From NCBI GenBank assembly GCA_934647305.1, contig CAKUFI010000018.1, positions 1 through 40,928 of the forward strand: DNA of 40,928 nucleotides. The letters run 5' to 3'. A program made the translations under genes and the position numbers. Below the pieces are notes generated by a model. The model had not been told where the DNA came from, did no database searches, and worked only from the letters and a program-made list of their open reading frames with translations. The first letter of the stretch is position 1, and every line of letters starts with the position of its first letter. Shown one piece after another: positions 24,402 to 32,409 of the stretch. Source of the stretch: an uncultured Clostridia bacterium. Lineage in GTDB: Bacteria; Bacillota; Clostridia; Christensenellales; Aristaeellaceae.

Positions 24402-25949
24402 ATGAAGAAGACCCTGTCCCTCCTGCTGGCGCTGTGCCTGATCCTCGGTGCGTTCTGCGGCGCTGCCTCCGCCGATCCCGAGTACAAGGGCGAGCTCAAG
24501 TACCTGATGGGCTACTGTGCCACCGACCCCAACGAGGAGCCCCCGGCCAAGAAGATCGAGGAGCTGACCGGCTACAAGGTGACCTACTACATGCTGCCCA
24601 GCGAGGGCGCGGACGAGAAGCTCAACCTCGAGCTGAGCTCGGGCGCGGAGTACGACGTCATCCGCATGAACAAGAACCAGTTCTATACCCTGGCCCCCAA
24701 GGGCGCGCTGATGGACATTTCCTCCTACCTGGACGGCACCACCAACCTCAAGGGTATCATGAACGACCTGGAGTGGTCCGCCGCGAAGGTGGGCGACAAG
24801 CTGTACGGCATTCCGCAGTTTGACGCGCACTACGTCTCCGGCGGCATCGCCTTCAACACCCGCCTGTTCAAGGACGCGGGCTTCGAGCTGGACGCGGAGA
24901 ATCCCGACCGCCAGCTGACCCTGTCCGAGTTCGTGGACGTGCTGCGCAAGGTCAAGGAAGCGAATCCCGACGTGATCCCCTACGTGGGCAACGCCGCGAT
25001 CGAGCCCACCTTCGCCTCCGCGTTCGGCATCGTCACCCATGACTGGCAGCCCGACGTCGACGGCAAGATCGTCAACCGCTTCTGCCACGCCAACATGAAG
25101 GAGTATATCGCCTTCATGCACAGCCTGTACGAAGAGGGCCTGATCGACGTCGAGTGGCCCGTGAACAAGGGCGAGAACATCGACCAGAAGTTCACCACCG
25201 CGAAGGCCGCCGCCCGCAACCAGGGCTGGGTCTGCACCCACATCGTGACCGCGCTGCAGGAGTCCACCGGCGACGAAATGGACTTTTTGTGGTGGCTCAG
25301 CGACGAGGACGGCAACGCCCGCGTCGCCGCCAACAAGGGCGTGACCGGCTACGGCGCCATCCCCACCACCTGCAAGCAGGTGGACAAGGTGATCGACTTC
25401 CTGGATCTGCGCGCTGATCCCCAGATCTTCCTGGAGAGCTTCCTGGGCGTGGAAGGCGAGCAGTGGGAGTACCGCGATACCGACGGCGACGGCGTGCAGG
25501 AATACTGGCCGCTGCTGGGCGAGGAGCACAACCCCGGTTTCACCGCCTGGTTCAACGGACACTACTTCAACATCGTCAACTCCCCCGCCTCCTTCACCGA
25601 CATGTGGCTGTGCCGCGCGCGTAAGGGCGCTATCCAGTATGCCGCGACCGTGAAGCAGAACGCCTTCCCGCGCGAGAACTGGGTCGACTCCCCGCTGGCC
25701 TACGCGCCGCCCATGGAGTCCGTCTCCAAGTACACCCAGTCGCTCAACACCCTCACCAACGACTACATCCTCGAGTGCATCGCCGGCACCCGCAGCGTGG
25801 ATGAGTTTGACTCCGTCATGGCCGAGTTCCTCTCCGAGGGCGGTCAGGACATGATCGACGAGGTCAACGCGTACGTCGAGGCCAACCCCGAGGTGCTCGC
25901 GATGAACTCCGTCGCCGACATCACTGAGTCCAACATCTACAAGAAGTAA
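24402..25949 (+). CDS. Extracellular sugar-binding protein of the ABC transporter
   Basis: 515 aa, LplA-like solute-binding protein. The signal peptide covers residues 1-24, with predicted cleavage after ASA. The two cysteines in it (C12, C19) do not fit a lipobox (LAL-C, GAF-C), which is unusual for a Gram-positive binding protein that is normally lipid-anchored. The mature part begins with a lobe of the type seen in COG1653/LplA proteins (KIEELTGYKVTYYMLPSEGADEKLNLELSSGAEYDVI). AAGGAG precedes the ATG. The sugar cannot be read from sequence. Confidence 0.92.
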   Translation: MKKTLSLLLALCLILGAFCGAASADPEYKGELKYLMGYCATDPNEEPPAKKIEELTGYKVTYYMLPSEGADEKLNLELSSGAEYDVIRMNKNQFYTLAPKGALMDISSYLDGTTNLKGIMNDLEWSAAKVGDKLYGIPQFDAHYVSGGIAFNTRLFKDAGFELDAENPDRQLTLSEFVDVLRKVKEANPDVIPYVGNAAIEPTFASAFGIVTHDWQPDVDGKIVNRFCHANMKEYIAFMHSLYEEGLIDVEWPVNKGENIDQKFTTAKAAARNQGWVCTHIVTALQESTGDEMDFLWWLSDEDGNARVAANKGVTGYGAIPTTCKQVDKVIDFLDLRADPQIFLESFLGVEGEQWEYRDTDGDGVQEYWPLLGEEHNPGFTAWFNGHYFNIVNSPASFTDMWLCRARKGAIQYAATVKQNAFPRENWVDSPLAYAPPMESVSKYTQSLNTLTNDYILECIAGTRSVDEFDSVMAEFLSEGGQDMIDEVNAYVEANPEVLAMNSVADITESNIYKK

Positions 25950-25964
25950 TCAGGCGACACTTTG

Positions 25965-26008
25965 GCGGCACGCTGCGCACTGCAACAGGGGCGGCGTGCC
26001 GCTCTTTT
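25965..26008 (+). terminator. Terminator after the binding-protein gene
   Basis: 9-bp GC-rich stem GCGGCACGC/GCGTGCCGC (25965-25973 with 25994-26002), 20-nt loop, then TCTTTT. Confidence 0.8.
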
Positions 26009-26062
26009 CGTGGAAAAAGGCAGACGCTGTGCGTACATTGATAACGAAAAAGACGATGAGAC

Positions 26063-26091
26063 TTTACAAAAACAGGAATGTGCGGTACAAT
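26063..26091 (+). promoter_or_regulatory. Promoter of the two-component system
   Basis: -35 TTTACA (26063-26068), 17-bp spacer, -10 TACAAT (26086-26091), 32 nt before the response-regulator start. Confidence 0.72.
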
Positions 26092-26123
26092 ACCCACGAG
26101 AGATAAAAATGGAGGCGAGAGGC

Positions 26124-27539
26124 ATGCGCTGCCTGATTGTGGAGGACGAAAAGCAGGTGCGGGAGAGCATCGCGGAGCTGGTGCCCTGGGCGCGGCTGGG
26201 GTTTGAGGCCCCGCTGACCGCCGCAAGCGGCCTGGAGGCGCTGGAGATCCTGCGCGCCGAGCGACTGGATCTGGTCATCAGCGACGTGCGCATGCCGCAC
26301 ATGAACGGCGCCGAGCTGCTCAAGACCATGCGCGGGGAGGGCCTGGAGACCCCCTTTCTGTTCATCAGCGGCTATTCGGACAAGGAATACCTGATGACCG
26401 CCATCCGCTATCGCGCGGTGGATTACCTGGAAAAGCCGGTGATGATCTCCGAGCTGGTGGCCAGGATTCACGCGCTGTTCGAGCGGCCGAGCGCCCCGAA
26501 GAGCTGGGTGACCGCGCATGAGCTGTTTGAGCCGGGAGCCAGGCTGCCCGCGCTGTTTGCCGGGGCCAGGCAATTTACGGTCGGCGTGCTGCTGGTCTCG
26601 CAGGACGGACTGCAGCTGACCAGTCAGCAGCTGGATCGCATCGTGCGCGCCTTTCACCGGGAGGCGCTGCTGGAGAGCGAGTCGAGCGAGCGGTCGCTGC
26701 TGGTCGTGGCTCAGACGGAGCGGGAGGCGGACTTTCAGGAGCTGGTGGACGCGCTCAATCACGCGGGCGGCGGGTACGCGCTGTGCCTGAGCGAGCCGGT
26801 CGAGGCGCTGGAGCAATTGCCCGAGGCGTACAGCCAGGCGTGCGAGTGCGCGACGCTGGCCTGGATGCGGCCGCTGCGCGGGCTGCATCGGTTTGCGGAT
26901 CAGGCGGATACGGTGCGGGCGCTGCGCGAGGAAGCCGCGCGGGCGGTCGTCGAGCCCTGTGAAAGGCGGATGTGGCCGCTGGCCGTGGACGCGGCGCGGG
27001 ATGCGCTGGAGAGGCTGCGCGCGGCGGAGGGCCTGACCCGGCGGGACGCGCTGGCCGTCCTTGAGGCGATAACCGGGGCCGTGGGCGCGGAGGGCGCGGA
27101 AAGGCTGGGCGAGTGCGCCTGCTTTGAGGAGGCGGCGCAGCGTACACTGGAGGCGGTCGAGGCGAGCGCGCAGGCGCAGATGACCCGGCTGCTCGCGCCC
27201 GGCGTCGCGCAGGCGATCGAATACATCGCGGGACACCTGGACGGCGCGCTGCCGGTGTCCGAAATCGCGCAGGCGGCCTACCTTTCCCCCTCGCACCTGA
27301 ACTTCCTGTTCCGCCAGGGCGTGGGCGAGTCGATCAGGCAGTACATCATCGCGATGCGCATCGAGCGGGCCAGGCGCCTGCTGCTCAGGGGCGCGAGCGC
27401 CGCCGAGGCCGGACGGCAGGTGGGCATCGCCGACGAGGTGTACTTCTCGAAGCTGTTCAAGAAGACGACCGGGAAAACGCCCAGTCAGTACGTGAAGGAG
27501 GAGCCGGAGGGCAGACATGCGTGGGAATCGGAAAATTGA
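26124..27539 (+). CDS. AraC-type response regulator, YesN-like
   Basis: 471 aa from the ATG at 26124 (GGAGG 8 nt upstream; the longer frame from 25962 crosses the terminator and promoter). Receiver domain 1-115 has the acidic pocket D8/E9, phosphoacceptor D54 (VISDVRMP) and Lys in YLEKPV. The variable middle region is followed by a C-terminal AraC DNA-binding domain with two helix-turn-helix units (AYLSPSHLNFLFRQGVGESIRQYI and VGIADEVYFSKLFKKTTGKTPSQY). Probably controls the neighbouring transporter genes. The kinase gene overlaps it by 23 nt. Confidence 0.95.
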   Translation: MRCLIVEDEKQVRESIAELVPWARLGFEAPLTAASGLEALEILRAERLDLVISDVRMPHMNGAELLKTMRGEGLETPFLFISGYSDKEYLMTAIRYRAVDYLEKPVMISELVARIHALFERPSAPKSWVTAHELFEPGARLPALFAGARQFTVGVLLVSQDGLQLTSQQLDRIVRAFHREALLESESSERSLLVVAQTEREADFQELVDALNHAGGGYALCLSEPVEALEQLPEAYSQACECATLAWMRPLRGLHRFADQADTVRALREEAARAVVEPCERRMWPLAVDAARDALERLRAAEGLTRRDALAVLEAITGAVGAEGAERLGECACFEEAAQRTLEAVEASAQAQMTRLLAPGVAQAIEYIAGHLDGALPVSEIAQAAYLSPSHLNFLFRQGVGESIRQYIIAMRIERARRLLLRGASAAEAGRQVGIADEVYFSKLFKKTTGKTPSQYVKEEPEGRHAWESEN

Positions 27540-29244
27540 GCGGCTGTCCATCCGCTGGCGGCTGATCCTGATTACCTTCCTGGTCATCGTGCTGGCGGTG
27601 GTGATCATCGCGGTGTTTCTGAGCCTGCAGAGTTATCGCGCGCTGAGCAATCAGCTCATGGAGGCGCACGGCCAGCTGGTCAGCTTCTCGGCCGAGAGCA
27701 TCTCCAACCGGATTGACGAGGCGCTGCGCGTGGCCGACCTGGTGCTCAGCCAGGGGCGGGTGACCGGCGCGCTGACCAGGGCCGAGTCGCGGGAAAGCTA
27801 TCCGCTCTCGGAGCAGCTGGACGACGCGAAGTGGATCACCGACTTCCTCAAGAGCCTGCAGGACAGCTCGAACCTCGTGCGGGTGAGGCTGCAGCTGTGC
27901 GGCGACACGCTGTACGCCAACGAGCAGATCAATTTCTTCCGCATGCCGCAGGAGGAGCGGGCGCGCCTGGGCAACCTGATGCGCGAGGGACGCTTTTACG
28001 AGGTGCAGACGGGCACGTTCGACTACATTTTCAGGAACCCGCGCCGCGTGCTGAGCGTCATGCGCACGGCGGTCGGCGGCCGGTCGTTTTTTACAGTGAT
28101 CGGGGCGGTGGCGGTGGACGTGGACGCGCAGGAGATCGAGGGCCTGATGCAGGGCATACTGGTCAACGAGGGCGACGCCGCCGTGCTCTACAACCGCGAA
28201 GGAAGGGCGATCTATGCGCTGGGCGACGATTCCCTGGCCGCGCTGCCCGCCGCCGGGGGCGAAACGGGGCGCTGGATGAGACAACCCGCCGCGCTTGTGT
28301 ACGAGCTGCCGGTCGGGCCGGACGGCTGGACGCTGTCCTATCGCGTGCGCTCGGACGCGCTGTATCTGCCGGTGCATCGGATGATGCTGAACATGCTGTG
28401 GGTGCTGGCGGCGGCGCTGGCGGTCGCGCTGGGTCTGGCCGTCGCCTCGGGCACGGCGCAGAGCCGCAGGCTGCTCCGGCTGGCCCGCGCGATGGATCAG
28501 GTGCGAAGCGGCGAGATGAGCGTGCGGGTCGAGGAGGGCCCGGGCAACGAGATCGGGCGAATGGAGCGCTCGTTTAACTTCCTGCTGGACGAGCTGCAGC
28601 AGTCGATCGAGGCGAAGCTCTCCGACGCGCGGCAGCTGGGCCTGATGGAGCTGCGGCTCCTTCAGAGCCAGATCAATCCGCATTTCCTGTACAACACGCT
28701 CAACCTGATCTGCTGGCGGCTGACCAAGAACGGCGACGAGGAGGGCGCGCGCTATGTGCAGGCGCTGGCCCAGTTTTACCGCATCGGCCTGAACCACGGC
28801 AAGGAGCTCATTGCGCTGGAGGAGGAGCTGCGGCACGTGCAGCTGTACGTGGAAATGCAGAACTTCCGCGTGGACGGCAAGATTCGCCTGAGCATCACGC
28901 TCACGCCCGACTGCAGAAGGGTGCTCATGCCGGGCAACATCCTGCAGCCGCTGGTGGAAAACGCCATCAACGCGGGCATTCTGGAAAAGCCGGAGGGCAG
29001 CGGCACGGTGGCGATCGACTGCCGGAAGGAGAACGGCGACCTGGTGATCGTGGTTTCGGACGACGGCGTAGGCATGGACGTGGCGGCGATGGAGGAGCGC
29101 CTGCGCGGCGAGTATACGCAGGAGCACTACGGCGCGTGGAACGTACACAAGCGGCTGCTTCTGCGCTACGGCGAGGGCTACGGCCTGCGCTACAGCCTGA
29201 ACCCGTCGGGCGGCGTGGACGTGCGGGTGCGCCTGCGGGCGTAG
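27517..29244 (+). CDS. Sensor histidine kinase, YesM-like
   Basis: 575 aa. Membrane helices at about 14-37 and 287-308 bracket a ~250-residue extracellular sensor region. Then come a HAMP linker (RLARAMDQVRSGEMSVRVEEG), the His-kinase domain with LQSQINPHFLYNTLN (H389), and the ATPase with LVENAINAG and VVSDDGVGMD. This is the LytS/YesM class of kinases that regulate carbohydrate uptake with YesN-type partners. It starts inside the regulator gene behind GGAGGG. A 12-C tract follows the stop directly. Confidence 0.95.
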   Translation: MRGNRKIERLSIRWRLILITFLVIVLAVVIIAVFLSLQSYRALSNQLMEAHGQLVSFSAESISNRIDEALRVADLVLSQGRVTGALTRAESRESYPLSEQLDDAKWITDFLKSLQDSSNLVRVRLQLCGDTLYANEQINFFRMPQEERARLGNLMREGRFYEVQTGTFDYIFRNPRRVLSVMRTAVGGRSFFTVIGAVAVDVDAQEIEGLMQGILVNEGDAAVLYNREGRAIYALGDDSLAALPAAGGETGRWMRQPAALVYELPVGPDGWTLSYRVRSDALYLPVHRMMLNMLWVLAAALAVALGLAVASGTAQSRRLLRLARAMDQVRSGEMSVRVEEGPGNEIGRMERSFNFLLDELQQSIEAKLSDARQLGLMELRLLQSQINPHFLYNTLNLICWRLTKNGDEEGARYVQALAQFYRIGLNHGKELIALEEELRHVQLYVEMQNFRVDGKIRLSITLTPDCRRVLMPGNILQPLVENAINAGILEKPEGSGTVAIDCRKENGDLVIVVSDDGVGMDVAAMEERLRGEYTQEHYGAWNVHKRLLLRYGEGYGLRYSLNPSGGVDVRVRLRA

Positions 29245-29256
29245 CCCCCCCCCCCC
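29245..29256 (+). repeat. Homopolymer tract of 12 C
   Basis: Twelve consecutive C directly after the kinase stop codon. A likely slippage site, but it lies outside the reading frame. Confidence 0.9.
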
Positions 29257-29310
29257 GAGCCTGCGCCCCTCTCCCCCTTTTCCGAATCGCGGGACGCGTA
29301 AAACAGTCAG

Positions 29311-29345
29311 CCCTCCGTATGCGCCGAAGCATACGGAGGGCTTTT
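29311..29345 (+). terminator. Terminator after the histidine kinase
   Basis: Perfect 12-bp stem CCCTCCGTATGC/GCATACGGAGGG, 6-nt loop, then CTTTT. It also faces the minus-strand operon ending at 29361 and may serve both strands, though the minus-side U-run is poor. Confidence 0.88.
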
Positions 29346-29360
29346 CAGGCCGGACGTTTT

Positions 29361-29456
29361 CTATTTCTTGACGAACCTGGAGAACAGAGCGTCCAGGCCC
29401 ATATCAAGGAAACAGTCCGCAAGATCGATAAACAGGTTCATCACACAATCGAGCAT
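29361..29456 (-). CDS. Small protein, 31 aa, amphipathic
   Basis: ATG at 29456 with a strong GGAGGAGA six bases upstream, stop at 29361. The sequence starts MLDCVMNLFIDLADC and ends LFSRFVKK. Hydrophobic residues alternate with Asp at 11, 14, 18 and 22, as in an amphipathic helix, with a basic tail. It lies 36 nt after the comFC stop and just before a terminator, as the last cistron of the minus-strand operon. No homologue is recognised; it could be membrane-associated. The ribosome-binding site is the main support for expression. Confidence 0.55.
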   Translation of the reverse strand: MLDCVMNLFIDLADCFLDMGLDALFSRFVKK

Positions 29457-29492
29457 GGCGTTCTCCTCCGAATCTATGTTTTGCGTGAGGGG

Positions 29493-30185
29493 TTACTTTG
29501 CGGCCGGCCTCGGGCGGTGCTTGCCCGCCATGGCGATGGTGCACACGTCCACGAAGGCTGCGCCGCCGGCGAGCAGGGCCTGGGCGCAGGACGCGGCGGT
29601 ACTGCCGGTGGTCAGCACGTCGTCAACCAGCAGCACGCGCGGGCCGGGGAGCGGCTTTTTGCACTCGAAGGCGTTCTGGAGGTTCTTGCGGCGCTCGGCA
29701 GTGGACAGCATGGCCTGCTGTTTGGTCGAGCGGACGCGCTTGAGGTCGGTGAAGACGGGGATCTTCAGCTCCTCGGCGATGGCCTCGGCCAGCAGGAGCG
29801 ACTGGTTGTAGCCGCGCTGATACTCGCGCTTGCGGTGCAGCGGCACAGGCGCCACGCAGTCGTAGTCGGTCAGCTCGTGCGTGACCAGCAGGCGGCACAG
29901 GTCGTCGGCCAGCGGCTCGGCGAGCGTGGGCAGCGAGGAAAACTTGAACGCGTGAATCACGCCCTTGACTGGCGGCACATAGGGGTAGGCCGCAAAGGCG
30001 CGTCGTATGCCGGGCATGTCCGCGCCCCCGGCCTCGTACAGGTCGAACAGGCGATCCATCTTCTCCCGGCAGCGGTCGCACAGGAAGTCCTCGTGCTGAT
30101 TGCCGGTCATGTCTCCGCAGCCCAGGCAGCGGGCGCGGGTGGGGTAGAGCAGCCCCAGTACGCGGTTAAATACTTTCTTAATCAT
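29493..30185 (-). CDS. comFC: ComFC-like phosphoribosyltransferase-family protein
   Basis: 230 aa from the ATG at 30185, three bases after the RecD2 stop; a longer frame to 30377 lies inside recD2. The N-terminal four-Cys zinc finger (CLGCGD..CDRC) and C-terminal phosphoribosyltransferase loop VLLVDDVLTTGST are the hallmarks of ComF. The middle APVPLHRKREYQRGYNQS is also typical. ComFC takes part in taking up single-stranded DNA during competence. Here it sits behind recD2, fitting a DNA-processing role. No comFA is seen in the window. Confidence 0.93.
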   Translation of the reverse strand: MIKKVFNRVLGLLYPTRARCLGCGDMTGNQHEDFLCDRCREKMDRLFDLYEAGGADMPGIRRAFAAYPYVPPVKGVIHAFKFSSLPTLAEPLADDLCRLLVTHELTDYDCVAPVPLHRKREYQRGYNQSLLLAEAIAEELKIPVFTDLKRVRSTKQQAMLSTAERRKNLQNAFECKKPLPGPRVLLVDDVLTTGSTAASCAQALLAGGAAFVDVCTIAMAGKHRPRPAAK

Positions 30186-30187
30186 AC

Positions 30188-32395
30188 TCACTTGGCGCGC
30201 AGCGCGTCGGCCTCCTGAAGTCGTCGTTGCAGGTCGCTGTAACGGGTGTAAATGCGGTTGTTCTGAACCATCTGGGCCACGCAGCCCTCGCGGCCGACCA
30301 GCACGGCCAGCCTGCGCGCGCGGGTGACGGCGGTGTAGAACAGGTTTCGGGTCATCAGCATGGGCGGCCACGACCATACCGGCAGCACGACCGCCGGGAA
30401 CTCGCTGCCCTGGCTCTTGTGCACCGAGATGCAGTAGGCCAGCTCCAGCTCGTCCAGGTTTCCGTCGTCGTACACGGCCACGCGTTCGTCGTCGAAGGTG
30501 ACCTCCACGTCGCCGCCGTCCTCATCGACGCCGGTGATGAAGCCCATGTCGCCGTTGAACACGCCCACGCCGTTTTCCAGGTCGCGCTTCCACTCGAGCT
30601 GGTAGTCGTTGCGGGTCTGCATCACCTTGTCGCCCAGGCGAAACAGCGTCTCGCCGCGGGTGCGCTCGTTTTTGCCGTAGGCGGGCGGGTTGAGCGTCTG
30701 CTGCAGCAGCCTGTTCAGGTTCCACACCCCCAGGTCGGTCTTCTTGGTGGGGGAGAGCACCTGTATGTCGCGTATCGGGTCAAGGTTCATGTAGCCGGGC
30801 AGGCGGCGGCTGACCAGCTGCAGGATCGAGTCGATGGCAGCGGCCTGACTGTCCCTGCGCTCGATGAAGAAGTCGGTGTTTTTGCCGTTCAGGATGGGCA
30901 GCTCGCCGCGGTTGATGCGGTGGGCGTTCTGGACGATCATGCTGCCGCCCTCCTGCCGGAAGATTTCGTTCAGGCGAATGACCGGCAGCACGCCGCTTGC
31001 GATCAGGTCGCCCAGCACGTTGCCCGCGCCCACCGAGGGCAGCTGATCCGCGTCGCCCACCATGACCAGGCGGGTGCCGGCCGGCAGCGCGAGAAGCAGG
31101 CTCTTCATCAGGAAGATGTCCACCATCGACATCTCGTCCACGATCACCATGTCGCACTCGAGCGGGTTGTCCTCGTCGCGGGCAAAGCACCCCTCGTCGC
31201 CGGAGAACTCCAGCAGCCGGTGGATGGTCTTGGCCGGGCAGCCGGTGGCCTCGCTCATGCGTTTGGCGGCGCGGCCGGTCGGCGCGGTCAGCAGCACCTC
31301 GCCCCGGCGGCTCATCAGCTCGATGATGCACTTGATGCCGGTGGTCTTGCCGGTGCCCGGGCCGCCGGTGATGATGGTCAGCCCACCGGTGACCGCGGCG
31401 ATCACGCCCTGGCGCTGTTCGGCGCACAGGCGCACGCCCTCCTCGCGCTCATACCGGGTGATCTCGGCCTCGGCTGCCCCTTCGTCCATCGCCGCATCGC
31501 ACGAGGCGGAAAGCTCGGTCAGCCGGCGCGCCACCTGCGCCTCCGCGTCGTAGAACGAGGCGAGGTAGACCGCGGTATAGTCCTCAATCGGCGTTTCAAC
31601 CAGCTGCCGGGTGAGCAGCAACTGGCGCATGGCGCGCTCGATCAGCGCCTCGTCCGCGCCCAGCAGCCGCGCGGCCTGCTCCAGCAGGATTTCGCGCGGC
31701 AGGTACATGTGTCCGCTCGCCGCGCCCGCCTCGCTGAGCACATACTTGACCCCGACCGTCAGGCGCATCTCCGACTCGGCCGGAAAGCCCATCGACAGCG
31801 CGATGCGGTCGGCCGTGCGGAAGCCCACGCCCACGATCTCGTCCACCAGACGGTAGGGGTTGCTCTGCATCACCTGCTGCGTGGCCTCGCCGTAGCGCTT
31901 GTAGATCTTCACGGCCAGCGCGGGGGAGATGTCGTATTTCTGCAGGAACATCATCGTGGTGCGGGTCTCAAGCTGCTCGTGAAAGGACTCGGCGATCTGG
32001 CGGGCGCGCTTGGGGCCGATGCCGTCCACCTCGGTCAGGCGCTCCGGCTCGTCGGTCAACACCCTGAGCGTGTCCACGCCGAACTGCTGCACCAGCAGCT
32101 TGGCCGTCGAGGGGCCGACCCCTTTGACCAGCCCGCTGGCCAGGTATTTCTCGATGCCGCTTCGGGTCGTCGGCGCGACCGACTCGCACAGGCTCACCTT
32201 GAGCTGGCGGCCGAAATCGCGGTGCTCGTCCCATTCGCCGGTCAGGCGCACGTGCTCGCCCGAGGCGATCAGCGGCATCACGCCCACGGCCGCGAAGCGA
32301 TCCTTCTTGTCGTCCAGCTTCACGCGGATCACGGCCCAGCCGTTTTCCTCGTTGCGGAAGGTTACGTCCTCGACCGTGCATTCAAAGACAGGCAT
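30188..32395 (-). CDS. recD2: RecD2 (RecD/TraA-type) DNA helicase
   Basis: 735 aa from the ATG at 32395, behind GGGAGG. SF1B 5'-3' helicase acting alone in bacteria without RecBC partners. The N-terminal extension has helix-hairpin-helix repeats (GVGPSTAKLLVQQFG, GIGPKRARQIAESF, VGVGFRTADRIAL). It is followed by Walker A GGPGTGKTTG (about 345-354), Walker B MVIVDEMSMVD, GDADQLPSVG, and the C-terminal motif SVHKSQGSEFPAVVLP with YTAVTRA. Its start overlaps the end of the transglutaminase gene region, so the genes are probably coupled. Confidence 0.97.
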   Translation of the reverse strand: MPVFECTVEDVTFRNEENGWAVIRVKLDDKKDRFAAVGVMPLIASGEHVRLTGEWDEHRDFGRQLKVSLCESVAPTTRSGIEKYLASGLVKGVGPSTAKLLVQQFGVDTLRVLTDEPERLTEVDGIGPKRARQIAESFHEQLETRTTMMFLQKYDISPALAVKIYKRYGEATQQVMQSNPYRLVDEIVGVGFRTADRIALSMGFPAESEMRLTVGVKYVLSEAGAASGHMYLPREILLEQAARLLGADEALIERAMRQLLLTRQLVETPIEDYTAVYLASFYDAEAQVARRLTELSASCDAAMDEGAAEAEITRYEREEGVRLCAEQRQGVIAAVTGGLTIITGGPGTGKTTGIKCIIELMSRRGEVLLTAPTGRAAKRMSEATGCPAKTIHRLLEFSGDEGCFARDEDNPLECDMVIVDEMSMVDIFLMKSLLLALPAGTRLVMVGDADQLPSVGAGNVLGDLIASGVLPVIRLNEIFRQEGGSMIVQNAHRINRGELPILNGKNTDFFIERRDSQAAAIDSILQLVSRRLPGYMNLDPIRDIQVLSPTKKTDLGVWNLNRLLQQTLNPPAYGKNERTRGETLFRLGDKVMQTRNDYQLEWKRDLENGVGVFNGDMGFITGVDEDGGDVEVTFDDERVAVYDDGNLDELELAYCISVHKSQGSEFPAVVLPVWSWPPMLMTRNLFYTAVTRARRLAVLVGREGCVAQMVQNNRIYTRYSDLQRRLQEADALRAK

Positions 32396-32409
32396 CCGAT
32401 TTCCTCCCA

